The notes beneath the pieces were generated by a model. The model did not search any database, was not told the DNA's origin, and saw only the letters and a program-made list of their open reading frames with translations. Position numbers and translations under genes: made by a program. DNA of 64,000 bases from Prosapia bicincta (Eukaryota; Arthropoda; Insecta; Hemiptera; Cercopidae). Below are positions 12,806 through 25,364 of this stretch, piece after piece; within the stretch, counting starts at the first letter, position 1; each line of letters opens with the position of its first letter. The stretch spans positions 51,252,842 to 51,316,841 of the forward strand of contig JBAIZL010000003.1 of assembly GCA_036971475.1 (NCBI GenBank), written 5' to 3'.

Positions 12806-12905
12806 AGTGAATTAAATGATAACATATTATTTCATATAACAGCTGATTTTATATGTTGTAAAACCACTGTTTTAACACGTAAGTTGTTACATTACTTATT
12901 GAACA
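12806..12905 (-). repeat. DR-1 fragment
   Basis: Keeps the atgataacatatt, cagctgatttta and taagttgttac blocks of DR-1 in minus orientation; the tail and gcaaggtatg block are missing. Confidence 0.7.
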
Positions 12906-12953
12906 TTTTTAAGGAAAAAGGTTATTAATAAAGAGTTTTGATCAGTTAATAAA

Positions 12954-13065
12954 TAATTAAATAATAAAAATATATACAACTCACAAATATACAATTTTTT
13001 ATTTCAAACGCGTTTCGACGACTACTTTGTCGTCATCTTCAGCGAAAATACACAAATGAAATTAA

Positions 13066-13126
<61 letters not shown>

Positions 13127-13327
13127 CATAACCTATAAAGTTTTAGCAAAGGTAAAAAACATGTTTAATATGTTATATATGTTTAATATTATGTTTAATA
13201 TATATATATTTTTTAGTTAATTTCATTTGTGTATTTTCACTGAAGATGACGACAAAGTAGTCGTCGAAACGCGTTTGAAATAAAAAATTGTATATTTGTG
13301 AGTTGTATATATTTTTATTATTTAATT
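12954..13327. mobile_element. Foldback element with hammerhead-like arms and (TA)n centre
   Basis: Arms of about 115 bases (12954-13069 and 13212-13327) are near-perfect inverted copies. Each carries CTGAAGATG, a GACGAC-aaagta-GTCGTC hairpin, then GAAACGCGT, on the minus strand in the left arm and the plus strand in the right arm. The spacer has (TA)n at 13068-13123 and a phrase (cataacctataaagttttag) also found at 13840. The layout resembles the paired terminal repeats of Penelope-like elements, but no reverse transcriptase or nuclease is present. Confidence 0.75.
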
Positions 13328-13671
13328 ATAACTTTCACTCACAAGCCAGCTCGAATATTATTTATAGTTAATAAATATATTAATTTATTTAAATTTTGGT
13401 AAATTTCAATACAAATAATTGATATAGCGAAATTTCTAAACAGCTCAATGTACAATTTAAAATCGTAACTTAAAAAAAAAAATAGGACAAAATCAATAAC
13501 TTTTTAAATTTTGTTTCTTCCATTTGGTCCTATGTATTAAAGTGATAACTTGTTTACGGGCGGTGAAGAAAAAATGAGATTAAAACATAACTTTCGCGTC
13601 TCGCTGTTTCTGAAACGCGTAACTTACAGCACATACTTCTGTCAGGTTACTGTATGAGTTAGGCTACCTCA

Positions 13672-13722
13672 ATGTGAATCAAATGACTACATATGACTTC
13701 ATGTAACAGCTGATTTTGTAAA
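13672..13722 (-). repeat. DR-1 fragment
   Basis: A short piece with catatgacttcat and cagctgattttgt in DR-1 order. It abuts the single foldback arm that follows. Confidence 0.5.
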
Positions 13723-13734
13723 TAAAAGAATAAA

Positions 13735-13880
13735 TATGCTACGACTCACAATTATAAAAACCTTATTATCATACGCGTTTCAATGACATTGTCATCATCT
13801 TCAGTGATACTACACAATTTAAACTTAATTGAAAAAGCTAAACATAACCTATAAAGTTTTAACAAAAGTAAGAACCGGAT
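13735..13880 (-). mobile_element. Single foldback arm with hammerhead-like motif
   Basis: Related to the 12954-13327 element: cgactcacaatta, then on the minus strand CTGAAGATG, an ATGACAATGTCAT hairpin and TGAAACGCGT, then cataacctataaagtttta. Only one arm is present. Confidence 0.6.
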
Positions 13881-14224
13881 CTGGGCATTGCCAAATTTAC
13901 ACAACCATGGCTACTAATATATTTACATTGAACAATATATGATAATTATAAATAAATATATAATTTTAATGAACCTATAATGTTAATAAAACTTAATTAT
14001 AACAAAATTATTTAAAAAAGATAATATTTAACATTAAATTAATTTAAAATAATATTGAATTTTGAATTGGTCCTAATTCATTATTAACAATTTTATTTTT
14101 ATTTCTATTTATAATAAAGTTTCTCATGCATCTAATTCATTAAAATTTATCAGTTTTTAAAAGGACATTTTTACTTTTAAACTCGTGTTTCTCGTTCAAA
14201 CAATGCTTTGCCACAGCTGACTTT

Positions 14225-14420
14225 TCAGGCCTATTATATTTAAAATGGGAAAATATGATAACTGTCAAAAAAATAGTTTAATAGCTGATTTTGTGTTATA
14301 GGTTATGTTGTAGAACAGCTGTTAAAAACATAAGTTATTATTAAAAAGTTTTGATAAGTTATTAAATATATTAAATTATTTAAAATTTTATACATCTCAA
14401 TACAAATAGTTCAACAACGA
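14225..14420 (-). repeat. DR-1 fragment
   Basis: Retains agctgattttgtgttatagg, a second cagctg and a decayed end (attattaaaaagttttgat). The tail half is missing. Confidence 0.65.
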
Positions 14421-14924
14421 TAAGATATGCATATTTATTTCAATTTTAAATGAAAACATTCTGGTACTTTTTAAAGAACTAATTTGAATTGAATTTATAC
14501 ATTCCCCAAATAAAGATGTTACAATTGAATGAAAAATGTATAAATTCATATTTTCTGCGATTTTCGTTGGAAATTATTACGACACTATTAGCTCTATTTT
14601 GTTATCACTTCTGTCGGGACCCCCTCCACTCCACCCCCCTGAATACCAGAACCAAATTTGTTTAATACCATGAATCTTTTGATTATACCTGTATATTAGG
14701 TACGGCGATCATATTTTTTATTACTCAAAATATGGACCACATACTTTTGGATGTACAGTAGTAGATTGTAAGGAACTTAAACCCTCAAAAGCAATAAGTT
14801 TGTTAGAATTGTATCCTACTCATAAAATACAAGCATTATACTTGAAATGGTCTATTTCTGTTTAAACAAAATTTTTAAGAGTTAACAACATCTGTTTAGG
14901 GTTATTTATTAAATGCCTTCTATA

Positions 14925-15165
14925 AGCTCACACTCTCTATACAAATTTCCAACGTTAATAAAATACGTTTCTATTCATCCAATCGAGTTCAAATACACTT
15001 TTTTGTACCTATAGTGGATGGCAATTGATGTTAATTCAGTTTTTGCAAATATTTATTCAATAATAAAGTTATAAAAATTTGGGTGTCTATGCCGGATTCG
15101 AACTGAGTGTCTTTATGTTCGAAGTCCAGCGCTTTAGCACTTTCACATTGCTAGAAATCTACTTC
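14925..15165 (-). mobile_element. tRNA-headed SINE, second copy
   Basis: Minus-strand order is a tRNA-like head (gtgctaaagcgctggac, then cagttcgaatccggc, a good B-box), a body, and the DR-1-type tail ending in the complement of ccttctataagctcacac. This is the same arrangement as 8392-8700, supporting a real SINE family. The TA slot here is short. Confidence 0.75.
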
Positions 15166-15387
15166 TCAAAGGAGCATATGAATTTTTCTTTTACCCCCAT
15201 TTGTTTGTCATCGTAACCTCCATTGAACAACCTTAAAATGTTACCATGGTTACCTCACAATATTATTAATAACGCACAAGGATTAAAGTGAATGAAAAGA
15301 ATGCAATAAACAAACAAATTGGATTAACGGTATGGAATGTTGCTTCACGAACGGACAATGCGAAAGGAAGAGCGAAAAGAAACCACA

Positions 15388-15640
15388 CAATGCAAGCGAC
15401 GAAAAATAAGAAAGCGTATAAATAGTAACAAACAAAATAGTCAAACACAATACATAGAAAATAAAATGGAAAATTGCAAGGAATTCGCTTTCTATTTTGC
15501 CACTTAATATTGTTATTATGACATGTATATACATATTTATATTAATTGTAATTATAAAATAAAAAGAAAGTAGAATAACATTTTTCTATGTTTATGTAAG
15601 TCGAAATTGACTTAAAGTTTTACAAAGAGTTCCACAAAGA
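15388..15640 (-). repeat. Dispersed repeat, second copy of the window-edge repeat
   Basis: Matches 1-270 in order: aagcgacgaaaaataag, gcgtataaatagtaacaa, aatggaaaattgcaag, tattaattgtaat, ending at gtcgaaattgac. Two overlapping minus-strand frames here (15266-15534) are composition artefacts of this repeat. Confidence 0.7.
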
Positions 15641-16189
15641 GCAAATAGATCCCAACTTAGCGTATTGGAGAGTCGCTCACCTGCGTGCTAAACAAATGTG
15701 ATAAATATATATATTCGTACAAAATGAGCTTAAAATTCGGAACAAATGTATCACTTTACGGGACTCAACTTTTAAAATCGGGAATGTAACGATTTTTTCG
15801 GGAAGCATGGTAACCGTAATATGAGGTCACCAATACGGGATTTTATCACCGCTAAATACCTGGTTCATCTCTTTGGTTTGAATGCACATTAACAACGCTC
15901 TATAATTTTACCTCGGTGATGCAATATTTTAGAGAATTTAATAACACGTTGATGAAGGGAAATACTACGGTGTATTCATTACGTCGATAATACCAATGAC
16001 AAAAACACCCGTTTGGAAGTGTGTTGCTTGTAACCTTGGGCGAATACGCGCCATTTGTATCCAGGTTTATATAAACGCATTTAGAGAAATCGTAAAAATA
16101 TTCCAATATGAAAACGTAAATAAATAAAACTGCTGAACATTGTTTAAATTATCCACATAACAAACCCAAATAAATGAAACAGATAGGGA
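15641..16189. other. Spacer, no gene recognised
   Basis: Moderately AT-rich left flank of the satellite. The 68-codon minus-strand frame at 15900-16106 lacks any motif. Confidence 0.4.
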
Positions 16190-16223
16190 ACAAGTAATAG
16201 GAACATAATTTTAAACGTAAAAA
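16190..16223 (+). repeat. DR-1 terminal fragment bordering the satellite
   Basis: The sequence gggaacaagtaataggaaca matches the DR-1 start (acaagtaatataaac), directly upstream of the first satellite unit. Together with the DR-1 body at the right edge, this shows the array lies inside one DR-1 copy. Confidence 0.65.
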
Positions 16224-19200
16224 ACTACTTGGGCAAAAACAATTATTCTAGTTACTTTTTATTAAATAATCATTTTTAATATAAATAAAGTAATATAACA
16301 TACGCGTTAAAACAATTGTTTTACAACATAACCTATTAAACGTATAAACTACTTGGGCAAAAAAAATTATTCTAGTTACTCTTTATTAAATAATCATTTT
16401 TAATATAAATAAAGTAATATAACATACGCGTTAAAACAATTGTTTTACAACATAACCTATTAAACGTATAAACTACTTGGGCAAAAAAAATTATTCTAGT
16501 TACTCTTTATTAAATAATCATTTTTAATATAAATAAAGTAATATAACATACGCGTTAAAACAATTGTTTTACAACATAACCTATTAAACGTATAAACTAC
16601 TTGGGCAAAAAAAATTATTCTAGTTACTCTTTATTAAATAATCATTTTTAATATAAATAAAGTAATATAACATACGCGTTAAAACAATTGTTTTACAACA
16701 TAACCTATTAAACGTATAAACTACTTGGGCAAAAAAAATTATTCTAGTTACTCTTTATTAAATAATCATTTTTAATATAAATAAAGTAATATAACATACG
16801 CGTTAAAACAATTGTTTTACAACATAACCTATTAAACGTATAAACTACTTGGGCAAAAAAAATTATTCTAGTTACTCTTTATTAAATAATCATTTTTAAT
16901 ATAAATAAAGTAATATAACATACGCGTTAAAACAATTGTTTTACAACATAACCTATTAAACGTATAAACTACTTGGGCAAAAAAAATTATTCTAGTTACT
17001 CTTTATTAAATAATCATTTTTAATATAAATAAAGTAATATAACATACGCGTTAAAACAATTGTTTTACAACATAACCTATTAAACGTATAAACTACTTGG
17101 GCAAAAAAAATTATTCTAGTTACTCTTTATTAAATAATCATTTTTAATATAAATAAAGTAATATAACATACGCGTTAAAACAATTGTTTTACAACATAAC
17201 CTATTAAACGTATAAACTACTTGGGCAAAAAAAATTATTCTAGTTACTCTTTATTAAATAATCATTTTTAATATAAATAAAGTAATATAACATACGCGTT
17301 AAAACAATTGTTTTACAACATAACCTATTAAACGTATAAACTACTTGGGCAAAAAAAATTATTCTAGTTACTCTTTATTAAATAATCATTTTTAATATAA
17401 ATAAAGTAATATAACATACGCGTTAAAACAATTGTTTTACAACATAACCTATTAAACGTATAAACTACTTGGGCAAAAAAAATTATTCTAGTTACTCTTT
17501 ATTAAATAATCATTTTTAATATAAATAAAGTAATATAACATACGCGTTAAAACAATTGTTTTACAACATAACCTATTAAACGTATAAACTACTTGGGCAA
17601 AAAAAATTATTCTAGTTACTCTTTATTAAATAATCATTTTTAATATAAATAAAGTAATATAACATACGCGTTAAAACAATTGTTTTACAACATAACCTAT
17701 TAAACGTATAAACTACTTGGGCAAAAAAAATTATTCTAGTTACTCTTTATTAAATAATCATTTTTAATATAAATAAAGTAATATAACATACGCGTTAAAA
17801 CAATTGTTTTACAACATAACCTATTAAACGTATAAACTACTTGGGCAAAAAAAATTATTCTAGTTACTCTTTATTAAATAATCATTTTTAATATAAATAA
17901 AGTAATATAACATACGCGTTAAAACAATTGTTTTACAACATAACCTATTAAACGTATAAACTACTTGGGCAAAAAAAATTATTCTAGTTACTCTTTATTA
18001 AATAATCATTTTTAATATAAATAAAGTAATATAACATACGCGTTAAAACAATTGTTTTACAACATAACCTATTAAACGTATAAACTACTTGGGCAAAAAA
18101 AATTATTCTAGTTACTCTTTATTAAATAATCATTTTTAATATAAATAAAGTAATATAACATACGCGTTAAAACAATTGTTTTACAACATAACCTATTAAA
18201 CGTATAAACTACTTGGGCAAAAAAAATTATTCTAGTTACTCTTTATTAAATAATCATTTTTAATATAAATAAAGTAATATAACATACGCGTTAAAACAAT
18301 TGTTTTACAACATAACCTATTAAACGTATAAACTACTTGGGCAAAAAAAATTATTCTAGTTACTCTTTATTAAATAATCATTTTTAATATAAATAAAGTA
18401 ATATAACATACGCGTTAAAACAATTGTTTTACAACATAACCTATTAAACGTATAAACTACTTGGGCAAAAAAAATTATTCTAGTTACTCTTTATTAAATA
18501 ATCATTTTTAATATAAATAAAGTAATATAACATACGCGTTAAAACAATTGTTTTACAACATAACCTATTAAACGTATAAACTACTTGGGCAAAAAAAATT
18601 ATTCTAGTTACTTTTTAATAAATAATCATTTTTAATATAAATAAAGTAATATAACATACGCGTTAAAACAATTGTTTTACAACATAACCTATTAAACGTA
18701 TAAACTACTTGGGCAAAAAAAATTATTCTAGTTACTTTTTAATAAATAATCATTTTTAATATAAATAAAGTAATATAACATACGCGTTAAAACAATTGTT
18801 TTACAACATAACCTATTAAACGTATAAACTACTTGGGCAAAAAAAATTATTCTAGTTACTTTTTAATAAATAATCATTTTTAATATAAATAAAGTAATAT
18901 AACATACGCGTTAAAACAATTGTTTTACAACATAACCTATTAAACGTATAAACTACTTGGGCAAAAAAAATTATTCTAGTTACTCTTTATTAAATAATCA
19001 TTTTTAATATAAATAAAGTAATATAACATACGCGTTAAAACAATTGTTTTACAACATAACCTATTAAACGTATAAACTACTTGGGCAAAAAAAATTATTC
19101 TAGTTACTTTTTAATAAATAATCATTTTTAATATAAATAAAGTAATATAACATACGCGTTAAAACAATTGTTTTACAACATAACCTATTAAACGTATAAA

Positions 19201-21047
19201 CTACTTGGGCAAAAAAAATTATTCTAGTTACTTTTTAATAAATAATCATTTTTAATATAAATAAAGTAATATAACATACGCGTTAAAACAATTGTTTTAC
19301 AACATAACCTATTAAACGTATAAACTACTTGGGCAAAAAAAATTATTCTAGTTACTTTTTAATAAATAATCATTTTTAATATAAATAAAGTAATATAACA
19401 TACGCGTTAAAACAATTGTTTTACAACATAACCTATTAAACGTATAAACTACTTGGGCAAAAAAAATTATTCTAGTTACTTTTTAATAAATAATCATTTT
19501 TAATATAAATAAAGTAATATAACATACGCGTTAAAACAATTGTTTTACAACATAACCTATTAAACGTATAAACTACTTGGGCAAAAAAAATTATTCTAGT
19601 TACTCTTTATTAAATAATCATTTTTAATATAAATAAAGTAATATAACATACGCGTTAAAACAATTGTTTTACAACATAACCTATTAAACGTATAAACTAC
19701 TTGGGCAAAAAAAATTATTCTAGTTACTCTTTATTAAATAATCATTTTTAATATAAATAAAGTAATATAACATACGCGTTAAAACAATTGTTTTATAACA
19801 TAACCTATTAAACGTATAAACTACTTGGGCAAAAAAAATTATTCTAGTTACTTTTTAATAAATAATCATTTTTAATATAAATAAAGTAATATAACATACG
19901 CGTTAAAACAATTGTTTTACAACATAACCTATTAAACGTATAAACTACTTGGGCAAAAAAAATTATTCTAGTTACTTTTTAATAAATAATCATTTTTAAT
20001 ATAAATAAAGTAATATAACATACGCGTTAAAACAATTGTTTTACAACATAACCTATTAAACGTATAAACTACTTGGGCAAAAAAAATTATTCTAGTTACT
20101 TTTTAATAAATAATCATTTTTAATATAAATAAAGTAATATAACATACGCGTTAAAACAATTGTTTTACAACATAACCTATTAAACGTATAAACTACTTGG
20201 GCAAAAAAAATTATTCTAGTTATTTTTTAATAAATAATCATTTTTAATATAAATAAAGTAATATAACATACGCGTTAAAACAATTGTTTTACAACATAAC
20301 CTATTAAACGTATAAACTACTTGGGCAAAAAAAATTATTCTAGTTACTCTTTATTAAATAATCATTTTTAATATAAATAAAGTAATATAACATACGCGTT
20401 AAAACAATTGTTTTACAACATAACCTATTAAACGTATAAACTACTTGGGCAAAAAAAATTATTCTAGTTACTTTTTAATAAATAATCATTTTTAATATAA
20501 ATAAAGTAATATAACATACGCGTTAAAACAATTGTTTTACAACATAACCTATTAAACGTATAAACTACTTGGGCAAAAAAAATTATTCTAGTTACTTTTT
20601 AATAAATAATCATTTTTAATATAAATAAAGTAATATAACATACGCGTTAAAACAATTGTTTTACAACATAACCTATTAAACGTATAAACTACTTGGGCAA
20701 AAAAAATTATTCTAGTTACTTTTTAATAAATAATCATTTTTAATATAAATAAAGTAATATAACATACGCGTTAAAACAATTGTTTTACAACATAACCTAT
20801 TAAACGTATAAACTACTTGGGCAAAAAAAATTATTCTAGTTACTTTTTAATAAATAATCATTTTTAATATAAATAAAGTAATATAACATACGCGTTAAAA
20901 CAATTGTTTTACAACATAACCTATTAAACGTATAAACTACTTGGGCAAAAAAAATTATTCTAGTTACTCTTTATTAAATAATCATTTTTAATATTAATAA
21001 AATAATATAACATAAGCGTTAAAACAACTGTTTTACAACATAACCTA
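16212..21047 (+). repeat. 124-bp satellite array, 39 copies, derived from DR-1
   Basis: The actacttgggc mark occurs at 16224 + 124k for k = 0 to 38, with no spacing change at any copy checked. Each unit contains the DR-1 blocks ctacttgggc, taataaataatc/tattaaataatc, aatataaataaagtaa and the palindrome aaaacaattgtttt. Two variants occur: A (ttactctttattaa) and B (ttactttttaataa). Copies 1-18 are all A; later copies run BBBA BBBBA A BBBBA BBBBA, a five-unit (620-bp) higher-order pattern. Copy 0 (ttactttttattaa) matches the dispersed DR-1 sequence and looks ancestral. No coding content. Confidence 0.97.
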
Positions 21048-21960
21048 TAACATAAAATCAGCTGTTTTATAAATCATATGTTATCACTTATTTCAAGCCA
21101 AAAGGGACGAAATAACTATATTACATACCTTGCCCCTTTTGTAAAAGGGTTTTCTCCAATTTAAAAAAAAAAAATTAGTTCACTAAATTTAATTAATAAA
21201 TTAATATTTGAAAGAACTGTGTTACAATCAAGTGCCATTCACTACAAGTTTAAGAAGAATGTACTGAGTGGATAAAAAAGTATTTGTTTACTTTTTATTG
21301 AATAATTACAATTAATATAGATAAAGTAACATAATCTACGCGTTAAAACAATTGTTTTACAACATAACCTATAACATAAAATCAGCTGTTTTATAAATCA
21401 TATGTTATCACTTATTTCAAGCCAAAAGGGACGAAATAACTATATTACATACCTTGCCCCTTTTGTAAAAAGTTTGTCTCCAATTTAAAATAAAAATTAG
21501 TTCACTAAATTTAGTTAATAAATTAATATTTGAAAGAACTGTGTTAACATCAAGTGCCATTCATTACAAGTTTAAGAAGAATGTACTGAGTGGATAGATA
21601 AAAAGTATTAAATTGTTTACTTTTTATAGAATAATTACAATTAATATATATAAAGTAACATAACATAGCGTTAAAACAATTGTTTTACAACATAACCTAT
21701 AACATAAAATCAGCTGTATGAAATCATATGTTATTACTTATTTTAGGTCAAATGGGACAAAATAACTACCTTACCCTTTTTGTGAAAAGTTTGTCTCCCA
21801 TTTAAAACTAAAATTATTTCATTAATTTTAATTAATGAATTCATATTTGAAAGAACCGTATCAACATCAAGTGTGATCCACTACAAGCTTTATAAAAATG
21901 TATTTGAACTTGATTAGGTGAATAAAAAGTATTTTATTAACGATTGAAAATTTGAACAAT
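21048..21960 (+). repeat. Three tandem DR-1 bodies (~325-330 bp period)
   Basis: The block aaaacaactgttttac/aaaacaattgttttac starts at about 21014, 21342 and 21674, each followed by cataacctataacataaaat, the gcataccttgcccc-type block and the catt-cactacaagttt hairpin. In the first two, the tail is cut at gagtggata and joined to a new gtttactttttat block; the third has the full tail to gaaagtgtaa. A second, longer tandem mode of the same element. Confidence 0.9.
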
Positions 21961-22630
21961 ATATATACAAGGAAAGTGTAAGCCATCTAATATATTTTAT
22001 ACAACGAACTATTCTGCACCAGCACAATTGATTATTGTAAATTTTTAATGTAAATAAGGAGCTAGAGTAGGCAAAATGGATACATGACGCTAATGTCAAT
22101 AACCCGGCAATATAGCTTAATGAGGACAGAAATCGCGTCTGGTTAATGCCACAACATTTGCTAATGTATTACCCTTCAATTTGCATCTAGCTGTTGTTTC
22201 AAACACATTAGGAACATAAAATATACAAAATAAGTAAGTTATATTTCTGAAATGCACGCCAACTCTACTGTTGCAAAAAAATTGCAATATATCGTTGCAA
22301 ACTAGTGTTTTTATCTTTGAAAAATTATACGTATTTTGTTACAAAACACAGGTCTATATACGTTGGAATATACTGTTATATTAATACGTATAAATGTTTA
22401 TATTTATGAATAAAGTTATTTAAATTTTGTCTTTTTTATTTTCTTCATATTTTTAATATATAATACGTTATTAAAAATATTCGTTAACTAAATAACACTT
22501 ATATATACGATTTTAAGTCAGAGTCGTATATATTCAACGACTTTAATAATCAAGACCATTATGTGAAAAAAGAAAAATAATATTTTAAATGGTATATCTT
22601 GTATTTCCTGTATAAATAAACTATAACACC
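21961..22630. other. AT-rich spacer, no gene recognised
   Basis: No repeat or open frame I can support. The 61-codon minus frame at 21914-22099 begins inside the DR-1 tail. Confidence 0.4.
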
Positions 22631-22639
22631 GAGTGAAAC

Positions 22640-22740
22640 GTTTGGACAATCCCACTGGGATTCGAATCTTCTAAATAAAGGCTTAATAAGCCACGAGTGC
22701 GCCAGCTAGATCTATTTGTCTTCACTTAGGCTTGTGTTTC
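22640..22740 (-). mobile_element. tRNA-like sequence, probable SINE head
   Basis: The minus strand reads tagctggcgcactcgtggc (A-box-like) and, about 35 bases on, gattcgaatcccagtggg (B-box GATTCGAATCC). The anticodon arm does not form a normal 7-base loop and no clean acceptor stem is visible, so this is a tRNA-derived relic rather than a gene. Confidence 0.45.
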
Positions 22741-22784
22741 GCTCTTGGCTTTTATCCTACGAGATATTTTTTGTTCCATTTTTA

Positions 22785-23250
22785 AAATTCCTTCTATTGG
22801 TCCACTCTCCCTGAATATATTTTGTTTATATTTTCAATCATTAAAAAAATACTTTTTATTCATCCACTCACGCTTAAATGTATTTTTTTTTAACTTGTAG
22901 CGGATGACACTTGATGTTAGTAGTTTTTTTTTCAAATATTAATTCATAGTTAAAATTAACAATGATATAATTATAGTTTTATATGGGAGAAAAAATGTTC
23001 ACAAAAGGGGCAACGTATGCAATATAGTTATTTCGTCCCATTTGGCTTAAAATAAGTGATATCATATGATTTCATAAAACAGCTGATTTTATGTTAAAGG
23101 TTATGTGGTGAAACAGTTGTTTTAACGCATAGGTCATGTTACTCTACTTATATTAATTGTAATTATTTTTAAAAAAGTATCTAAAATAAAATTTTCTATG
23201 TTGATATAAATGGATATTGACTTTTGTTATAGCTGTGTTACTTGTTTATT
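22785..23250 (-). repeat. DR-1 dispersed repeat, near full length
   Basis: Complete block order in minus orientation from ccttctattggtccac through gcaacgtatgcaatat to aaatggatattgac. Confidence 0.85.
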
Positions 23251-23349
23251 ATAAAACCCACAACTCAGTCGCTCTCAGTTATTACTGTGTTTTACTTGTT
23301 CAACGTTTGTATATAACATGAAACGTAATGTTTTATTTAAAGCGCACGC

Positions 23350-23555
23350 TTCATAAAAGTGATTTCATAAGAAGCAGCTGATTTTATGTTAGAGGTTATG
23401 TGGTAGAGCAGCTGTTCTAACCAATAGGTTATGTTATTTTATCTATATTAATTGTAATAATTTAATAGAAAAAAAAATTTAAATAACATTTATCTATGTT
23501 GACCTTAGTAGGAATTGACTTTATACATTTTTTGTTTATATTACGTGTTTCAGGC
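23350..23555 (-). repeat. DR-1 fragment (head half)
   Basis: Carries cagctgattttatgttagag, a second cagctg, taggttatgttattttat and gtaggaattgac; the tail half is absent. The 109-codon frame at 23515-23844 starts in this fragment and is not supported. Confidence 0.75.
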
Positions 23556-24085
23556 AATAAAATACAACGCACCCCTAATATTTGAACAATTACCTTCCCT
23601 GAACAAATTAAAATGTTTTATAAATATTTTTACTATGCGTATATTGTATGTTCATTTATTAATGCTAAACGAGGAAACGAATATGGCTGAGCACAGGAGA
23701 CCTAACGCTCTGGCCAATATATTTCGATATCGCAGTAATTCATACCAGGTTAAATATGAATCTAGAGGGAAATACATCCAATACTGTATTTCATTCAATA
23801 CAGTCCCTCTACGACGGCTGGTAATAAAGTATATTAGCATCTAATGTAGAGCATGCAATACATCACACCTGCAACTGTAGCGGAAACGTTTTCACTGGAC
23901 TTGTCACGTGTTTATATACATCACGGGATGGAGAAAGAACTCCTTTAAAAATGAAAGGAGTAAGATGAGGAATGTTTATTTTTAATAGCCTACCTCACAT
24001 AATGCAGTTTAATAAAATGCACAATTAAAGGTCTTTAAATAAAACGTCATCTAAACGGCGACCTCTAGTGTCGATACAGTAGTAT
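23556..24085. other. Spacer, no gene recognised
   Basis: Contains a small inverted pair (agagggaaatac ... attgaatgaaata / gtccctct) near 23765-23810. No domain is found in the overlapping open frames. Confidence 0.35.
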
Positions 24086-24205
24086 AGTGCGGACCACGTA
24101 ACCGTGCACCTGGCCTTGAGAGATCGCAGTAGGCGAGACGTGAGGTAGAGGACTTATCATACTTTCCAACAAACATGATAAGGATTGTCAAAAAAACAGT
24201 CACGT
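24086..24205. mobile_element. MITE family B, terminal fragment
   Basis: Starts gtgcggaccacgtaaccgtg and continues with gagagatcgca and caaacatgataagg, matching one full end of the element at 32943-33241. No second end is found within the next kilobase, so this is a fragment. The 111-codon minus frame over it (24051-24386) is incidental. Confidence 0.75.
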
Positions 24206-25364
24206 TCAATGAGACCGTGCTGTTCCACAAGGTACCACAGTCAAAACATTCAAATTGGCGACGGAAATGGTCGCTTGACATGTTTTCTTGCGTGGTAATC
24301 AATTGGTACGTTTGATACTCTTGGAATTCCTCTGGCCTTATCTTAAATCCCAGGTGTACCAACATCATTCTCAAGTTTAAAAACAACTCAAGAAAATTGT
24401 AGCGGAAAATGGACCAATCACGACATGACTCGCAGAGTAACGGACATTAGAGAACGATTCAACCAACGTATCAAAAATGGAGGGGCCATTTTAGTGATGA
24501 GTTGTTTAAATCATTAAAATTACATTCTTAATCGGCAATATGTGTGCTCGTAATTAATAAAACAACAATACGAGTTTGGACTTTTAGTTTCGTTTAGTAC
24601 ATTAAAATTCGCATCATGATCAAGACGCACACCACAATGCCAACCTTAATACCAAAGTAATCTACGACCCTCGACACGAGCATTCTGCCATGTTTACACT
24701 GCATAACGAAATGAAACGAATTACGTGCTAAGCTATATGAGACAGCTCAGACATACCTACTTGAGGTTCTACTGTAAAATTACTTAATTATTTTAAACGA
24801 GCCATTCTTCTGGAATTTGAAAATTATTTAAAATATTATTTAAAAGACATAGCAGCATACATAAAAATGACATCTTAAATGAAGAAACACGGCACAGATC
24901 ACACATACTCTTTGATCACATCACTTCTAACTTTCAAAATAATGGTACCAAGGAAACGCAACTGCAGCATTCCTAGCGGCAAAAATACGAGGCTGAAGAA
25001 GTCGTAAGACGAAAATGTTTCCTCCAAGTGTAAGTTAACAATTCAACAACTGTTAGTTAACAAAAAGTCTGGTCGCAAGTAATATCAAAATTGTAATAAG
25101 AATTAACAACCAGCTCGTCATGAACAGCAATAAGATTTCAATATATATATATTACGGTTTATCTTACTCGGATTTAAAGAAATATTATATTACAGCACAA
25201 CATAACAACCCGGCCAATTACAGAACCTGCACCGGTAGATAGAGACTCGTCAGCCTCAGAGCGCTCTGGCGTTGTTCTGCCCTGAGGTACCGGCCCAGAA
25301 GCCTTGTTGATTAAAGATATGCATATATAAAATTCTCAACTGCGCATAAAAGAAGAGATTTATT
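24206..25364. other. Spacer, no gene recognised
   Basis: Mixed composition with a GC-richer patch near 25200-25310. I could not support an exon or repeat here. Confidence 0.35.

Noticed and set aside
16212..21047. CRISPR-like regular spacing
   Set aside because: The whole 124-bp unit is repeated with no unique spacers, the context is eukaryotic, and the unit is derived from a dispersed repeat.
22640..22740. Functional tRNA gene
   Set aside because: The B-box is good but the anticodon loop and acceptor stem cannot be formed.
23515..23844. 109-codon frame
   Set aside because: It begins inside a DR-1 fragment, has no domain, and the opposite strand is also partly open.
24051..24386. 111-codon minus-strand frame
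   Set aside because: Its 3' part is MITE family B sequence and no recognised motif is present.
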